Source: Takakia lepidozioides
Lineage: Eukaryota > Streptophyta > Takakiopsida > Takakiales > Takakiaceae
Length of the DNA stretch: 60,000 nt
Reading direction: 5' to 3'
Assembly: GCA_030704615.1 (NCBI GenBank)
Contig: CM060731.1
Span: 12,464,001-12,524,000, forward strand
Position 1 is the stretch's first letter. Each line of letters begins with the position of its first letter. Of the stretch, positions 32,946 to 44,014 are shown piece by piece. Made by a program: the position numbers and the translations under genes. The notes beneath the pieces are model-generated. The model was not told the origin of the DNA. It saw only the letters and a program-made list of their open reading frames with translations, and did no database searches.

Positions 32946-34351
32946 CATTGGTGGTGGTAGACATCAATCTGAGAGACAAATGAAATAAGCCTGAGTCATT
33001 TGAGACAATGGAGTGCAAAGCGCACCCATGTACTCGAAACTATTGTGGACAATAGACAACTATTGGCGCCCTATGAGCGAATCGAGTCCAAACCAAGCCC
33101 TAATTGAGACCATTTAAAAAAAAAAAATTTGTCGATACTCCACGCAAGGAACTACAAAGCTCGTGCGGATAAAACCAAAGGCAAAACCTACAAAATACAA
33201 TTAAGGCTTCCCAAATCGGTTTTGCAAACAGAAAAACTTTATCCCGATATGATAAGATAAAGATTCTTTAACGTCCAGTGAATTTACAGAGCCTACTGCT
33301 CAACACACAGGCCATCGAGGGCCCAATGGACAGTCTGAAGGCACATGTTGAAGGATTGAACCCAGGATACTGAACCTTGAACTGCAGAGGGGAGGGGGGG
33401 GGGGTATCTGTGAATAGGGTTACATTGTTAAATTTGGAATAGTTGTACAAAATCTCATATTTTTTTCTCATCATGTTATATTTTTGGTGTATTTCCTAAA
33501 GATATGGATACTCAAGTGAGCATGCTCACAAGGGAGTCCGAGGGCCTTACCCAAAAGTACAGAAAAGATCTAGGGTAAGAATTTGCTTGTTATGAAGCAC
33601 TGCTCGAAAATTACCTACCCCCTGCCCCTGCCGGAATTACGAAAAGTCCCCGGGCTGACGGCTGTAATCCAAAACTGCCCCAGCCAGAGCAACACGTAAT
33701 CGTATATGGAAGTTTTTTTGTTTTTTTTTTTTCTTAATTTTTTAGAGGGAAGTTTACTTTGGAATCTAACTATATTTACAAAGAGAATGATTTTTCAAGC
33801 TTGAATTCTTATTAAAAACAAATGTTTTACTTACTGGGTTAAAACATCGCTCTCTTGTTTCTAGTGGGGACGGTATGGATGATATATCCTTTCATCTGTT
33901 GCCATCATCCATTTCTTTCTTCTCCCGCTCGTTCCGGTCGTTTCATTCTTTCGTCATCTTTGTCGACCAACGTTTTCGTTCGTTGTCCTGTGCCCTAATC
34001 GTTGCTCCACCCGTTCTCTCGCACGCCCAACGCTGTCGCTGACCGCTTGCATCTGAGTACACTGGAGATGGATGCAATCACCCTCTCCCTCGCATGAATT
34101 CAATGCGCGTACACACGCATGCACTATTCCATGTCCAGTCTTTGTTTTTCAGTTTCTCAAGAGGCATATGTATCTTCCTTTTCAGCTTATTTCAGTTTCT
34201 TCTGGCCCTTTCAAACTCTCCCTTGCAAACATCATCTCTACCACCACAAATACCCCCAGGTAAACTCATGTACAGGGTCAGTTGGAACGGTTTAATTCTA
34301 CGTTTCGGTGTGTGAAGGATTTGGTGGGGTGGGCGTCCACGCGTACAGATC
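32946..34351. other. Intergenic; 5' flank of SURF1
   Basis: No gene recognised. It contains another TGAGCATGCTCA block at 33510-33535, a G12 run at 33392-33403, and T-rich sequence at 33715-33745. A pyrimidine-rich stretch at 33890-34020 directly upstream of SURF1 may include its promoter and 5' leader. Small plus-strand frames at 34072-34315 are not part of my SURF1 model. Confidence 0.4.
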
Positions 34352-37300
34352 ATGGCAACCAGATTGGCCAGGTTGTGTGGTGGGAGAAGTCTGCAGAAAG
34401 TTTTCCCCCTTTATTCAACATCAGCCACCTTAAGTCCTTCAAGGACAGCGGAAATACCGACCTCTGCATCGACGAGCTTCAGTATGTACCTTCTGCGATG
34501 TTTTTGTGTACCGCTACTGCCTTGGTAGCATCACCTAGATACCGCTACATTTTCTTGGTCCTGAAATATACATGGGTGTTCACTTGTGCAGATGAAGGCA
34601 GCAAGAAGTGGGGGTTCTCAGTACTGTTTCTCTTGCTGCCGTGTGCAGCCACGTTCGGTTTGGGGACGTGGCAACTCTTTCGCCGCCAAAGCAAGGTGCA
34701 CGATCCTCCCCAACTGTTTTGGGTGGACTTAATAATTGTGCAGTCGATGAGGTTTGGTTCGATAGAACTGAAATTTGGAGAGTCTTACATTAGTGGAAGT
34801 CAATCGAATACAACCTTGCACAAAATGGTTATCGCTTGTTCTCCACCTGGGGATTAGATGGCTCTCTCGGTAAGGTTGCAGATTGAACTTCTCGACTTTA
34901 GGCGAAAGAGGCTTGAAGAAGATCCGATTGCATTGGAGGATGTTCTTGAATCCTGGAGCGGGGAAGACTTTCAGACTCCAGTCGTCAACGAGTTAATGGA
35001 GTACCGAAAAGTGTTTTGTGTAGGTGTCTATGATGAAGGGAAGTCGCTCTTTGTCGGCCCCCGAGCAAGAACAGTTTATGGAGCAGCGGAGAAGGGGTAT
35101 TATATGGTGACCCCTATGATCTGTCCGCCACACAAAGATGGAAGGTGAGCACTGAAAGTGGCTTGGATGTGACGTACGTGAGTAGTGCATGGCATCAAAC
35201 AATCATGTGTACTTGAAATCTGAAGTTTAGATTAGATGCTCATAAACATGCCAGGATAACATTTTATTGGACTTAAGGTATAAGTCAGACTGTGAAGGGG
35301 GAGTTGTTTGAAAAGAGAATGAGGCACCACTGACCTAGGTCACTTCTCACCCAAAAGTGGTTTTTTTTTTTTTTTGTAACCAGATTCATTCAAATTGTCA
35401 GTAAATTGTCATGGAAGCGCCACATTGAAGAGAGGAACTGATGGTGGGGACAACCCGGTGTTAGAGTGCAGCTTCCAGTGTTAGTCAACCGGGGCTGGGT
35501 GCCTGCCAGCATGCGCGATGCTGCTATATCTGATGCTACAGGAGAACACCCGCCTGATGAGAAGAAGGGACACCGACAAGACAATTGGTGGACCCGCTGG
35601 TCCAAGCCACGAGTCCTTTTCAAGGTTCATAGTCGCTTTCCCCATTCCTCAGCCCCTCTTTCTTTCTGTTTCTCTTATCTGTGTTCACAACCACAGTTAC
35701 AGTACCAGTGCCAACATTCAATTTTTGCTTTCCAGTGGGATGTTAATGCAGACCATTAAATCTATGTATTCCAATTGTTATCCTTGCACCATGTGAATAT
35801 TGGGCTGTCTCCATAGCCTGGTGGTTTGTATACTCCTGACCCTCTCAGTGAGGATCATGGCCTCAAAGGTACATCATATCCGCAGTTCAGAGGGATTGGC
35901 TGATGAGGATGCCTCTTCCTGTCTTTGTCTCTGTCACACAAGGGGAGAGCTTGTGTGAACCTCCAAGCTGGCTTGATGGGGATGATGGCCTCAAAGATAG
36001 ATTATATCCAAAGTTCAGAGGTATTGGTCGATGAGGATGCCTCTTCCTCTCTTTGTCTGTGTCACACAATGAAAAAGCTTGTGTGAACCTTCAAGCTGGC
36101 TTGGTGTGGGGACGATGACCACAAAGGTAGATCATATCCGAAGTCCAGACGGGTTGGTCCATGAGTATGTCTCTTCCTCCCTTTGTCTCGGTCCCACAAT
36201 GGGAAGGCTCATGTGAACCTCCAAGATGGTTGTTTACCTTTATTGTCTCTCTCTTAATCACACGAAGATGGCATTATGGCTTCTGTCTGAATCACCATTG
36301 AGCGAACAAATGTATGAAGTACAAATGGTAGCTGGGGCAATTTTGAAGCACGTGTGATTGTAGCTATTTGCATCTGTGGGTATGCAGATGATTGATCATT
36401 CCGTTTTTTCCCAAAGCTGTGGGATATATATACAGTGAATTGAGTTTGCGATGTTCATTGGGTACTGTTGATGGGGTTTGTTTGTAAGGTTGGCTTGCCG
36501 AGCCTGAATCTTGGTATCTCCAAACAACCAAAGCTCTTTGTCTGTGGAGATGTTCCAATTAAAACAGTAAGTCCCAGCCCTAATTTTTTTTCATGTTGTT
36601 TTGATCAGGACTACGGGGCGAGGGTGGCTGGTGTTATTCGAGATGGCGAACACCCGAACATGTTTGTGCCTCCTAATTCACCAGAGACAGCTCAGTGGTT
36701 TTATGTTGATGTGCCAGCTATGGCACACACTTTGGGCCTCCCCAGAGACACAATTTATATTGAAGCGGTGTTGGAACCAACAACTCTTGAAGGCCGCAAG
36801 GCCTTCCCCCTGCCCAAAGATCCTGATGCTTTCTTGCGGTCTTCAGTCATGCCACAAGATCACCTCAACTATTCTCTTACATGGTATGCAAGGAATCACA
36901 TCTCTTTCACTCTTACTCTCATCACTGCCACTCAATCTCCATGGTTGATCTGAGTCTCACGACTGGAATCAGAGTGGGTGTGGCACCCATGGCAGTTCAT
37001 ACAGAGAGTATCTCCGGCCCTTGTGGGGTTGTATTCTTGGAAATTTTCCCCTTTGCACACAACCCTTCCTGAAATTAACTGTTGGTTGCAACCCAATAGG
37101 TATATGGGTATGAAGCTGAGCGCTTGCACACAGCTGACAGCTTCTGTGAGTGGTGTTTCATGTGGTGTTGACTTATATTAGAAACTATAGGGTTGATTCC
37201 TGCAGTGCTACAGTCCTTTTGCAGGAAACATGTAGTGACAGATGTGGCTGTGTGGCGGTTAGTTCCTTGCCATATCCCCGTGGGCATAGAGCCTGAAGCA

Positions 37301-37724
37301 CGGTGTGGATCAAGTAGAGAGATGCACGTGGTGTTCAATTCTTAATAATGACTACGGCAAATCCTTGAGGGCCCTGGATATCTGCCCTCCTAGATCTATT
37401 TGTTGGACTGCTATCCAACAGCGTGTGAATATTGTTGAAGTGACCTTTCGGTTTGACAGTATAAATGAAGGGGGTGGTATATATTCTTGTACAGTAGCTT
37501 ACTGCTCTTGCCCCAATTCTGAAGTGGATGTGATACATATGGCTCTGATTGTGACTGCACTGCTACTCACATTTCTTGGGAATAGGTATGCTGAAGATAT
37601 GGCAAGGAGATATGGCATATTTTTATCAAATGTCCTGAAAATATCGGAATCTCTGGCTTGCAGGTACAGTTTGTCAGCAGCTACAACCTTCATGGCCTGG
37701 AAGCGGTTGCAGGTTAGACGATGA
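34352..37724 (+). CDS. SURF1: SURF1, cytochrome c oxidase assembly factor
   Basis: Mitochondrial inner-membrane protein that helps insert haem into cytochrome c oxidase subunit 1. Six exons join in phase: 34352-34481, 34592-34695, 34882-35144, 35465-35624, 36609-36883, 37664-37724. All have GT...AG introns and give 330 residues, normal for the family. The N-terminus MATRLARLCGGRSLQKVFPL lacks acidic residues and looks like a mitochondrial presequence, which decides the start. Membrane segment 1 is about residues 50-70 (FSVLFLLLPCAATFGLGTWQ), then FRRQSK, LPVLVNRGWVP, GQ/QWFYVDVPA, VMPQDHLNYSLTWY. Membrane segment 2 is YSLSAATTFMAWKR near the C-terminus. No lesion is seen. The neighbour on the right is convergent, with 3' ends 0.6 kb apart. 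Confidence 0.92.
35852..36235. repeat. Three tandem ~128-bp repeats in SURF1 intron 4
   Basis: Units start at about 35852, 35980 and 36110 (GGATCATGGCC, GGATGATGGCC, GGACGATGACC). Each contains ATGAG-ATG-CTCTTCCT and CTTTGTCT and a TGTGAACCTCCAAG block. They are some 80-85% alike by eye. No coding sense. Confidence 0.85.
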
Positions 37725-38314
37725 CATCTGTAGGACAGGCAATGAAGGTTGTTTAGTTCCGCTTCCAAGGTGGGTCTTAGATGTTGCTTGATATGTGGTC
37801 AGATATAATAAATCATGTTTTGAGGCAGATCAGTTGTTCCACCATCAATGCACTGAACAAAGTTTTTCCTACTTTTGAGGTGAGAGGTTATAATGTTTGG
37901 ACTAAACGACCATGCCATTGTGTATCTTTGTCATTCACAATATGAAAGAATCTATATGTGCAGGTAGGGTCTAGTTTGCATTGGATAGGTTGGCATATTT
38001 ATTGTTGAACAATCCCCAATACATTTCCCATTGCATTTCATTATCCTGTGAAACTTAGTTTAGCTGGTCTCTAGGGAGTGGTGTAGCTAGAAATTACGGC
38101 TTTCAGGAGCACTGCATTACTTTGTAGACTAGTTTTTCCCAAACTGTATCTGGGTATAAACCTCTATGGACTAGATCGTGGTGATATTGATGTAGTGACC
38201 ACGATCTAGTCAACCAACCACAAATGGGCGCTGTGCCTGTAACTTCAAAAGCCATCTTTCCTTGGCAATTGAATGTTCGCAGCATGTCAGCAAGAGTGGG
38301 TCTCTTGCTCTTGA
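37455..38314 (+). repeat. Parent segment of a local duplication (SURF1 intron 5 to intergenic)
   Basis: This stretch, including the last SURF1 exon, matches 40930-41009 plus 48870-50228 at roughly 90% by eye. It includes a 12-base inverted repeat CTAGATCGTGGT / ACCACGATCTAG at about 38170-38208, also kept in part in the second copy (50080-50115). Confidence 0.85.
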
Positions 38315-38318
38315 TAGC

Positions 38319-40294
38319 TTAGTTCTCTGCAACCATAAGAAGGCTTCTCACAGGCCAAGGAGCAAGCCCATTTGGCTGCCAGATGTTACCCTCGTTGATG
38401 TAGATCCTTTGGATCCAATGGTCGTGTCCATCAAACTTGGGGGTGAAGCTAGTGCGCCCATGGGCCACTCTCCTTTGATTCACCAAACAGACATCTCCTC
38501 CATCCAGCCACAAACCCTCCGTCTCCCCCACAGTTCTTACAACCTCTTTCACTCGCATGTAGGCCGCAACTGCCTCTGGGCTTCCATGTAGAAGTGCGTC
38601 CGGCCTTGTTGGCTCACATTTGAGATAGTTCTCATCTAAAATATTGATTATTGGGTTGCTGTCAGTTCCCTCGATGACCCGCTTGGAAAAGCTAAACGCC
38701 GGTGACGCCCATGTGATTGTCTGTTCCCTCAAGATCTGAATGTCCGATGGATCCAGCTCTGCATAGACGGTCCGCATATCACAGAATAGTGTGCGTCCAA
38801 TGAACCCAAGTGCTTGGGGGAAGCACTGGGGCTTTGCATGGAAAAAATCAACATGGAAGTCGAGAAACTTTTTGCACCCAGTCGTACCCATCTGTTATCA
38901 CAGTCACAGCAGACCATTAGAAAGAGGAAGACAGAATGGAACTTCACAACTCCATGGGAAGCTCAAAGATCTTATGGGACAAGTGAATGTACTCATAGGA
39001 CGTTGTTTGCAGGAGCCTTGCTGCCATTCAGTTTGGGCGGAACAAGAGAGCACAGACACTGCCTTTTTGAGGGGCTCACTCCGGTAGTGCCGGAGTTACC
39101 TTGATATAAACAATGAGTTTGGGCTTTCCAGATATCCTCTAGAAAGCCCTTCTCGCACAAGCATCAAATCTGTTGTGTGTGAGCTGCCCAGGGAAAAGTT
39201 GATGAACAGAAGTGCAGGAACAATGGACCTGAAGGGAGTCATCCTCTGGTGAGAATACCCGGGACAAACGAAAAGAGAAAGAGAAAGAGACAGACAGTGG
39301 AGTTTGGGAGTGGAGTTTGGGACTCGGAGATTTCAAATCTCATCGCCACTTTCTTCACGCATTCCCATCTCTTATGGAGGTCTTGCCTACTAGATCTGCG
39401 ATGATTTGCTTCTCTGGATTGGGGTCAATGGGCCAAGAACGTTTCACTGTCTGACACAACTTTGATGGCATGACCAGGAGAGCAGCACTAGTGTTGGAAA
39501 GTAAATTTCCGGAAAATAGGAATCCATGCCGAGTCGGTCAATGACTGTGGGACTCACCTCATCAACCGTGTCTGGTGTCGTGAACACCTCCCTGACGAGT
39601 AGTCCCATGCCTGGGTTGCCTGCCAGGAAGAAGTCGACGGTAAAAGGCTGACCAACAATTCGCGCAATGCCCACTAGCCACATTTCACTCATGAACTTCC
39701 TTGCTTTTCCTTTTTCCTTGAGCGCACGGGCTTTGATAGGCTGTGTCATACTGTGATAGGCTGTGTCATGTTGTGATGTGTCATGTTGTGATGGGCTGTG
39801 ACAGTTTGGGGTAGATCCCGGTCAATTGGTAAACCTCGGATCAAGAGCACTGGGGGCTGCGATGGGTCATGAATGAATCTTTCAAGCCTAGAAACCACGT
39901 CGGGTGGGAGCCAGCGACGGACGAGGGAGTGCGCTGAGACCACAAACTCTTCGATCTTGTGGTATTCAGTTGTAGTTCCAAGATCATCAGGCCAGGCTGC
40001 AGATTCTGATCGAAAATCAGCCTCGAAACAGTCTGATACAGCTTCAGGCGGGATGGTTACCGATATAACAGTGGGTGGATTCAGCTCGGAGGCACGGCAT
40101 TCCGTATTTGTTTTCTCCTGCAGCTGTAGACTCATTGAAACTGGTTGAAGAATACTTTGCATGTCGGTTTGTCTCGAGGACATGTTTCCAAGAGAGTGAT
40201 GGAGTGGGGTTCGAGCTAAGGTGGAGCAAAGGGGAGAGAAAAGCTTAGGGGCTTGATCAAAACTGCCTGGTGAACAAGAAAGACTAGACTGCAC
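38319..40294 (-). CDS. TauD/TfdA-type Fe(II)/2-oxoglutarate oxygenase (clavaminate-synthase-like)
   Basis: Likely a non-haem iron oxygenase using 2-oxoglutarate; substrate unknown. Exon 1 (40294 to about 39806) holds EFVVSAHSLVRRWLPPDVVS and PPVLLIRGLPIDRDLP. Exon 2 (about 39720-39558) reads ARKFMSEMWLVGIARIVGQP and ends at the donor GAG|GTGAGT. Exon 3 (38891-38319) starts after ACAG and carries the metal-site pair DFHVDFFHAKP (His-x-Asp) and LDGGDVCLVNQRRVAHGRTS (distal His), then WIQRIYI (2-oxoglutarate Arg). The layout matches the TauD family, closest in feel to bacterial VioC/asparagine-oxygenase members. Exons 2 and 3 join in phase. Exon 1 and exon 2 are in different frames across a 10-bp minisatellite at 39735-39800, so either an unseen intron removes it or the gene is broken. 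Confidence 0.75.
38985..39190. repeat. Dispersed repeat in intron of the oxygenase gene
   Basis: Starts ATGTACTCATAGGACGTTGTTTGC-like and contains CCTTG-GCCATT, CAGTTTG-GCGGAACA, AGGGGCTCACTCCGGTAGTG, TTTGGGCTTTC and ATCCTCTAGAAA. The same order is seen three times in GDPD intron 2 (54572-54740, 54772-54990, 55185-55300). Confidence 0.75.
39735..39800. repeat. 10-bp minisatellite inside the oxygenase gene
   Basis: Five to six units of GATAGGCTGTGTCAT / TGTGATGTGTCATGT. The unit is the same as at 24700-24840 and 29220-29395. It lies exactly where the oxygenase frame is lost. Confidence 0.75.
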
Positions 40295-40587
40295 ATTATC
40301 TAGACGCAGCGGGCACCTGAGCAGAATCGGGGCTCAAAAGAGCTGCCCACGCCGCCCGCGGGGGCAGGTATGGAATAGCGAACTGGGCCTCATTCCCCTA
40401 GTGTATATTTAGGGGGCGCCTATTTAGCGGATTTTCCCGCAGTGCATTCTCTCGAAATGGAATATATCGTGTGGATTATGCGCCCCGTGTAATGATGCTC
40501 ATCTTTTATTCTCGGGAAAAGAAACGTGGCCAGTTCTTTACGCTGGGGAGGGCCTTGCAGAATCTGCCCCAAAAATTCCTTTACGCC

Positions 40588-40694
40588 GGGGAACGCGCCC
40601 CCTAGGCCGCTTATGGCTCCTAGTCTAGAGTCACTAGGTATCGGCCTCGCCCTAGTACTAGGAGCCATTTTCCGCCCTAGGGGGCGCGTTCTCT
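40588..40694. repeat. Fold-back (hairpin) element, copy 1
   Basis: Arms starting GGGAACGCGCCCCCTAGG and ending CTCCTAGT pair with ACTAGGAGCC...CCTAGGGGGCGCGTT across a ~32-base loop, with a few mismatches. The flanks also match copy 2 (GCAGAATCTGCCCC upstream, AAAAAGACCATCACTG downstream), so the repeat unit is ~230 bp. Confidence 0.75.
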
Positions 40695-40929
40695 AGTGCA
40701 AAAAGACCATCACTGATTTGGCCTGTAGTAAGTTAGTGTAAAAACAGTTTTGGTAGGCTAGGCGACCTGGGCTTGAATCCTGGTTTGAACCCGGGCCTGG
40801 ACCCCCGGCCACCTGGCTGATGTCCTGGATAGTGGGAACTCTTTTGATTGTCATTGGGAACTATGGGGAACATTTTTAAACGCAGCTGCTTTCTCACTGC
40901 CACCTGGGCTTTTCGGTTAGATACTTAGT

Positions 40930-41009
40930 ATAGATGAAGGGGGTGGTATAACTTCTTGCAGAGTAGCTTACTGCTCTTGCCCCAAATCTGAAGTGGATGT
41001 GATATATAC
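40930..41009 (+). repeat. Duplicated SURF1 intron 5 segment, left part
   Basis: Matches 37455-37535 (ATGAAGGGGGTGGTATA, AGTAGCTTACTGCTCTTGCC, GAAGTGGATGTGATA). It stops at 41009, where a TIR-bounded insertion begins; the match resumes at 48870. Confidence 0.85.
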
Positions 41010-41087
41010 CGTTCCTGGACAACCGGTTAGGCGATAATTAATTCACAATGAAAGTGCCTAACGCGTTTTGGGAATTTTTCAGATTTT

Positions 41088-41527
41088 GGCCTAATTGCTC
41101 GGAAACTATGGGACCGAAGTGCGTAACGCCTAAAAATTCCAGCAAAAAACTTTCAAGCCATTTCTCATGTTGTTTGTAATAAGAAGAAAATTTCATTGAA
41201 CAAAAATCTATACAAATATATGCATGCGGAAATAACTTCCTACAAATCCCAATCTATTTGCGAGAGCTCCATGTAACCTCCAAAGGCCCCTGCATGGACT
41301 CGACATAAGTCATAATGGAGTATGGATTCATGAGGCGGGGCAGCTAGGTGCAAGCTTTGAGGAGATTTGAGCTGGGCCTGTTGGCATGGGACAAAGGGCC
41401 CATGGGCATTGGGTTTTTATTTTTTATTTTCTTCTTAAGAAAAAATTGTTTTCTCTTCTCATGTGCCTAAATTCAAAAAACTTATAGCATGAAGATGCCT
41501 AATGTGAAGAAATGGTTTGAGAAACAG
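41088..41527 (+). repeat. Direct repeat, left copy (~440 bp)
   Basis: Pairs with 48355-48798. Shared: TTGGCCTAATTGCTCGGAAA, CATGTTGTTTGTAATAAGAA, TAAGTCATAATGGAGTATGG, GATGCCTAATGTGAAGAAAT. Differences are scattered single bases and small gaps. Diverges after TTTGAGAAAC. Confidence 0.9.
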
Positions 41528-41545
41528 CGACCAAAGGATGCTGAG

Positions 41546-41893
41546 TCAAAACAACAATGCAACTGAGAGCAAAAGATGGTAGCAGAGCTGGAGAGGGGGA
41601 GACCATAGTTGCATCCGAGATCTTGAATATCTTGTCGGAGGGGGGGGGGGGGGGGATTTTGATTCAGTGGGTGCATTTCTCTGGGAATATAAGATTTGTT
41701 CCACTATGTTGATCCCTGCATTGTAGATAGCCGTTAGAAAAGATCTGTTCCCTATGTCTCCAAAATCCGAAAGGAGTTGCTTGCCCCTTTTAGATTGTGG
41801 TTGGGGTTGGGCAGCAGCCTCCTGCAATACATCGTGTTGACCATTGATAGCACGTAATTCTGCTTCCAGTTGCAAAATTTTCAAATCTTCCAC
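41546..41893 (-). other. Open minus-strand frame, gag-leader-like
   Basis: A 115-codon frame begins MEDLKILQLEAELRAINGQ, a short amphipathic helix, followed by QPQPQSKRGKQLL and a proline run over a G14 tract (41639-41654 region). It overlaps the start of a plus-strand gag fragment head to head. It may be the N-terminal leader of an inverted gag piece. Weak. Confidence 0.3.
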
Positions 41894-42210
41894 AGATTAC
41901 AAGGGAACCAAAGATCAGCATGTCCGAAAAAATTGATGGGACGAGATCAAGATTTCGCGGTTTTGTTCAACAAGTACGATTGTTTCTATGACTACATCCA
42001 CAACGCTACCTTGATGAAGGTATTCAAGTGGGATTTGTGGGTACCCTTCTATCTGGCATTGCCCTATCTTGGTTTGCACCGCTATTAGAGAAAAATTCGC
42101 GCCTACTATATAATTTTGAAGCGTTCATGTCCGAGTTCACTGCAACGTTTGGAGAAGTTTCCAAGATTAAACAAAGGTTTCTTGATGGAGAAGCTTCCTT
42201 GAACAAATGA
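41888..42210 (+). pseudogene. gag: Ty3-type gag fragment of a second lineage
   Basis: Plus-strand frame SMSEKIDGTRSRFRGFVQQV, then one in-frame TGA near 41978, then LDEGIQVGFVGTLLSGIALS, WFAPLLEKNSRLLYNFEAF and EFTATFGE, ending at TGA 42208-42210. This is the capsid pattern (F/I-DG...FRGF..Q.R, Y..E...V..I..LL.G.AL.W..PLL) of Ty3 elements related to fungal and animal types. It is clearly unlike the gag at 1-871. Fragment only. Confidence 0.75.
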
Positions 42211-42284
42211 GGTATCTTGATGGAGAAGTTTCCTCCAAAAGAAGCTTCCTTAGTAGTTTTTCAAGTTACCCTTGGTAATTTGGT

Positions 42285-42395
42285 AAACTCTCGGTAACTT
42301 GGTGAATAATGGTAAATCATGGTAGATCATGGTAAATCACGGTAAGTCATGGTAATTTTGGATAACATGGTAACTTGGTAACTTATGGTATTTAC
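42285..42395 (+). repeat. GGTAA-rich minisatellite
   Basis: About ten loose units of GGTAAATCATGGTA / GGTAACTTGGT. Simple repeat, no coding sense. Confidence 0.7.
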
Positions 42396-42554
42396 TCCTG
42401 GTAAGTTCCTCTGGGCTATGTCTGTGATAGCTGCCTAGTTTGTGCCCATATCACCAAGTATTTCTCAATGCGAAATTCATTGCCGCCACGATATGTTTGG
42501 GGTTTTTGGCTACACTACTGAAGGTTTTGCCTTGCTGAATTGGCGCAAATGTAC

Positions 42555-42710
42555 TGTACAAATGCACCAATCTTTTATACCCGCTTATGGTTTATTCCGT
42601 TTTGAAAACATAAAACTCCTATGACCGAGGTTTAAAAACATAAAACTCCCAGGACCGTGGGTTGTACTCACGCGAGCGTGAGCGTGCTCACAGGATACCA
42701 ACCCCCAGAT
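42555..42710 (+). repeat. TGAGC-family repeat, copy in opposite orientation
   Basis: Inverted relative to 3970-4155 (see there). Contains CTCACGCGAGCGTGAGCGTG, a small palindromic core, and ends GATACCAACCCCC. Confidence 0.7.
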
Positions 42711-42967
42711 ATTTGACCCTACTTCTTTACGCTGAGTAAGCCCCCGTCCTCGGGCCTTACCCTATTTGTTAAGGATTTTGGGGGCAGATTCTGCCGTTTT
42801 GGAGGCAAATTAGGAAGCAGAAGATCGACGCTCCACGGCGTTGGCGCATTTTGCATTCCTAATCGACTGTTTGACTCTCCTAATCAGCTGTTTGACTTTT
42901 ATTGGCTCATTATGGCCTGCAGCCAATCAGGGCCTCGCAGAATCTGCCCCCAAAAATCCTTTAGGCC

Positions 42968-43076
42968 AGGGAACGCGCCCCCTAGGGCTCATTATGGCAC
43001 CTAGTTCGTCCCTACGTCTCGGCCTACCCTAGTGACTCACTAGGAGCCATAATGAGCCCTAGGGGGCGCGTTCCCT
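42968..43076. repeat. Fold-back element, copy 2 (38-bp arms, one mismatch)
   Basis: Left arm 42968-43005 (AGGGAACGCGCCCCCTAGGG to CCTAGT) pairs with right arm 43039-43076 with one mismatch, loop 33 bases. An outer inverted pair, GGATTTTGGGGGCAGATTCT (42773 on) with AGAATCTGCCCCCAAAAATC (42939 on), lies next to it. Confidence 0.85.
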
Positions 43077-43324
43077 AGTACAAAAAGACCATCACTGCGG
43101 GCCCAGGTGATTTTGTGTAGTAGTGTAAAAATAACAGTGTTGGGCTTGGCGTTGTAGCCTAGGCCAACCTTCGCACAATGTCCCAAGCTTTTTTTAGGAT
43201 AGTGTCGCGGGCCCGGGTATTTAATACCAAAAGAGCCATACTGGTTTCGGATCTGCAAACTCTTTTTGTATTGAGACATGGTTGGTGGCTTGTCTTAGGG
43301 TCGAACCCTAGGACATACTTATTT

Positions 43325-44014
43325 TATATAGCCTCTCATTGTTTGATAATTGGGTCTTGAATGCGGGCACGTGCGGTTGTGGCGGGGCCCGCGGGTGGCA
43401 CTCGCGCAGGGTGGGGCAACCCCTACCCGGCGGGGTCAGTCTGCTCGGGTGAGCCGCCCCGGGCCCGAACAGGGAGGGGGAGTGAGTCTGTTGGGCCCAC
43501 AAAACACCTGAAGATATGTAGATATATAACTCGGGTTATAATTATTTCAAGGGTTTGTAGAAAGTAGTGGCTAGTGTGATGGTAAAGAGCAACTTGTGAT
43601 AAACGTGAGGTCTACTGTTCAAGTCTTGGTAGATGACATTGTGGTCGTAATGTATGTTAATAATAAATATATATTTTGTTTGAGGAGGGTCCGGTTGGAG
43701 TTAGGCGCCAGTTGGAGTCTGTCGCCAGTCACTCTGCTCGTCAATCGCCATTCTGCCGGACTGAGTCAGTCCGCTCGCCACTCGCCAGTCAGTCTGCTGG
43801 TTAGTCCGCTCGCCAGTTGGAGTTAGTCTGTTGAGGGTTTGGCCAGTCCGCTAGAAGGTCCGCCGCCGTTAAAGAACTAGGACTTAGAAAAAACTCAGAA
43901 TCTAGACCCGGTGAAAGGGGGGTTGGGTTCATGAGCTCACCCCATGGGCCGTACCGGCGGGGCCCATAGTTGCATTCAAGACCCAATTATTAAGAAATGA
44001 GAGGCTTTTATATA
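43325..44014. mobile_element. ~690-bp element with 40-bp terminal inverted repeats
   Basis: Left arm 43325-43364 (GCCTCTCATT, TAATTGGGTCTTGAATGC) and right arm 43972-44014 (GCATTCAAGACCCAATTA, AATGAGAGGC) pair apart from small differences. Both are bordered by TATATA. The inside is G/C-rich near both ends and carries a SINE. No transposase; looks like a non-autonomous DNA element. Confidence 0.65.
43561..43681 (+). mobile_element. tRNA-derived SINE
   Basis: The head resembles plant SINEs: a box-A-like GCTAGTGTGATGGTAAAGAG (43570 on) and, 45 bases later, box B GTTCAAGTC (43617-43625). The tail ends in TAATAATAAATATATATTTT. Pol III would transcribe it. Lies inside the 43325-44014 element. Confidence 0.6.
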
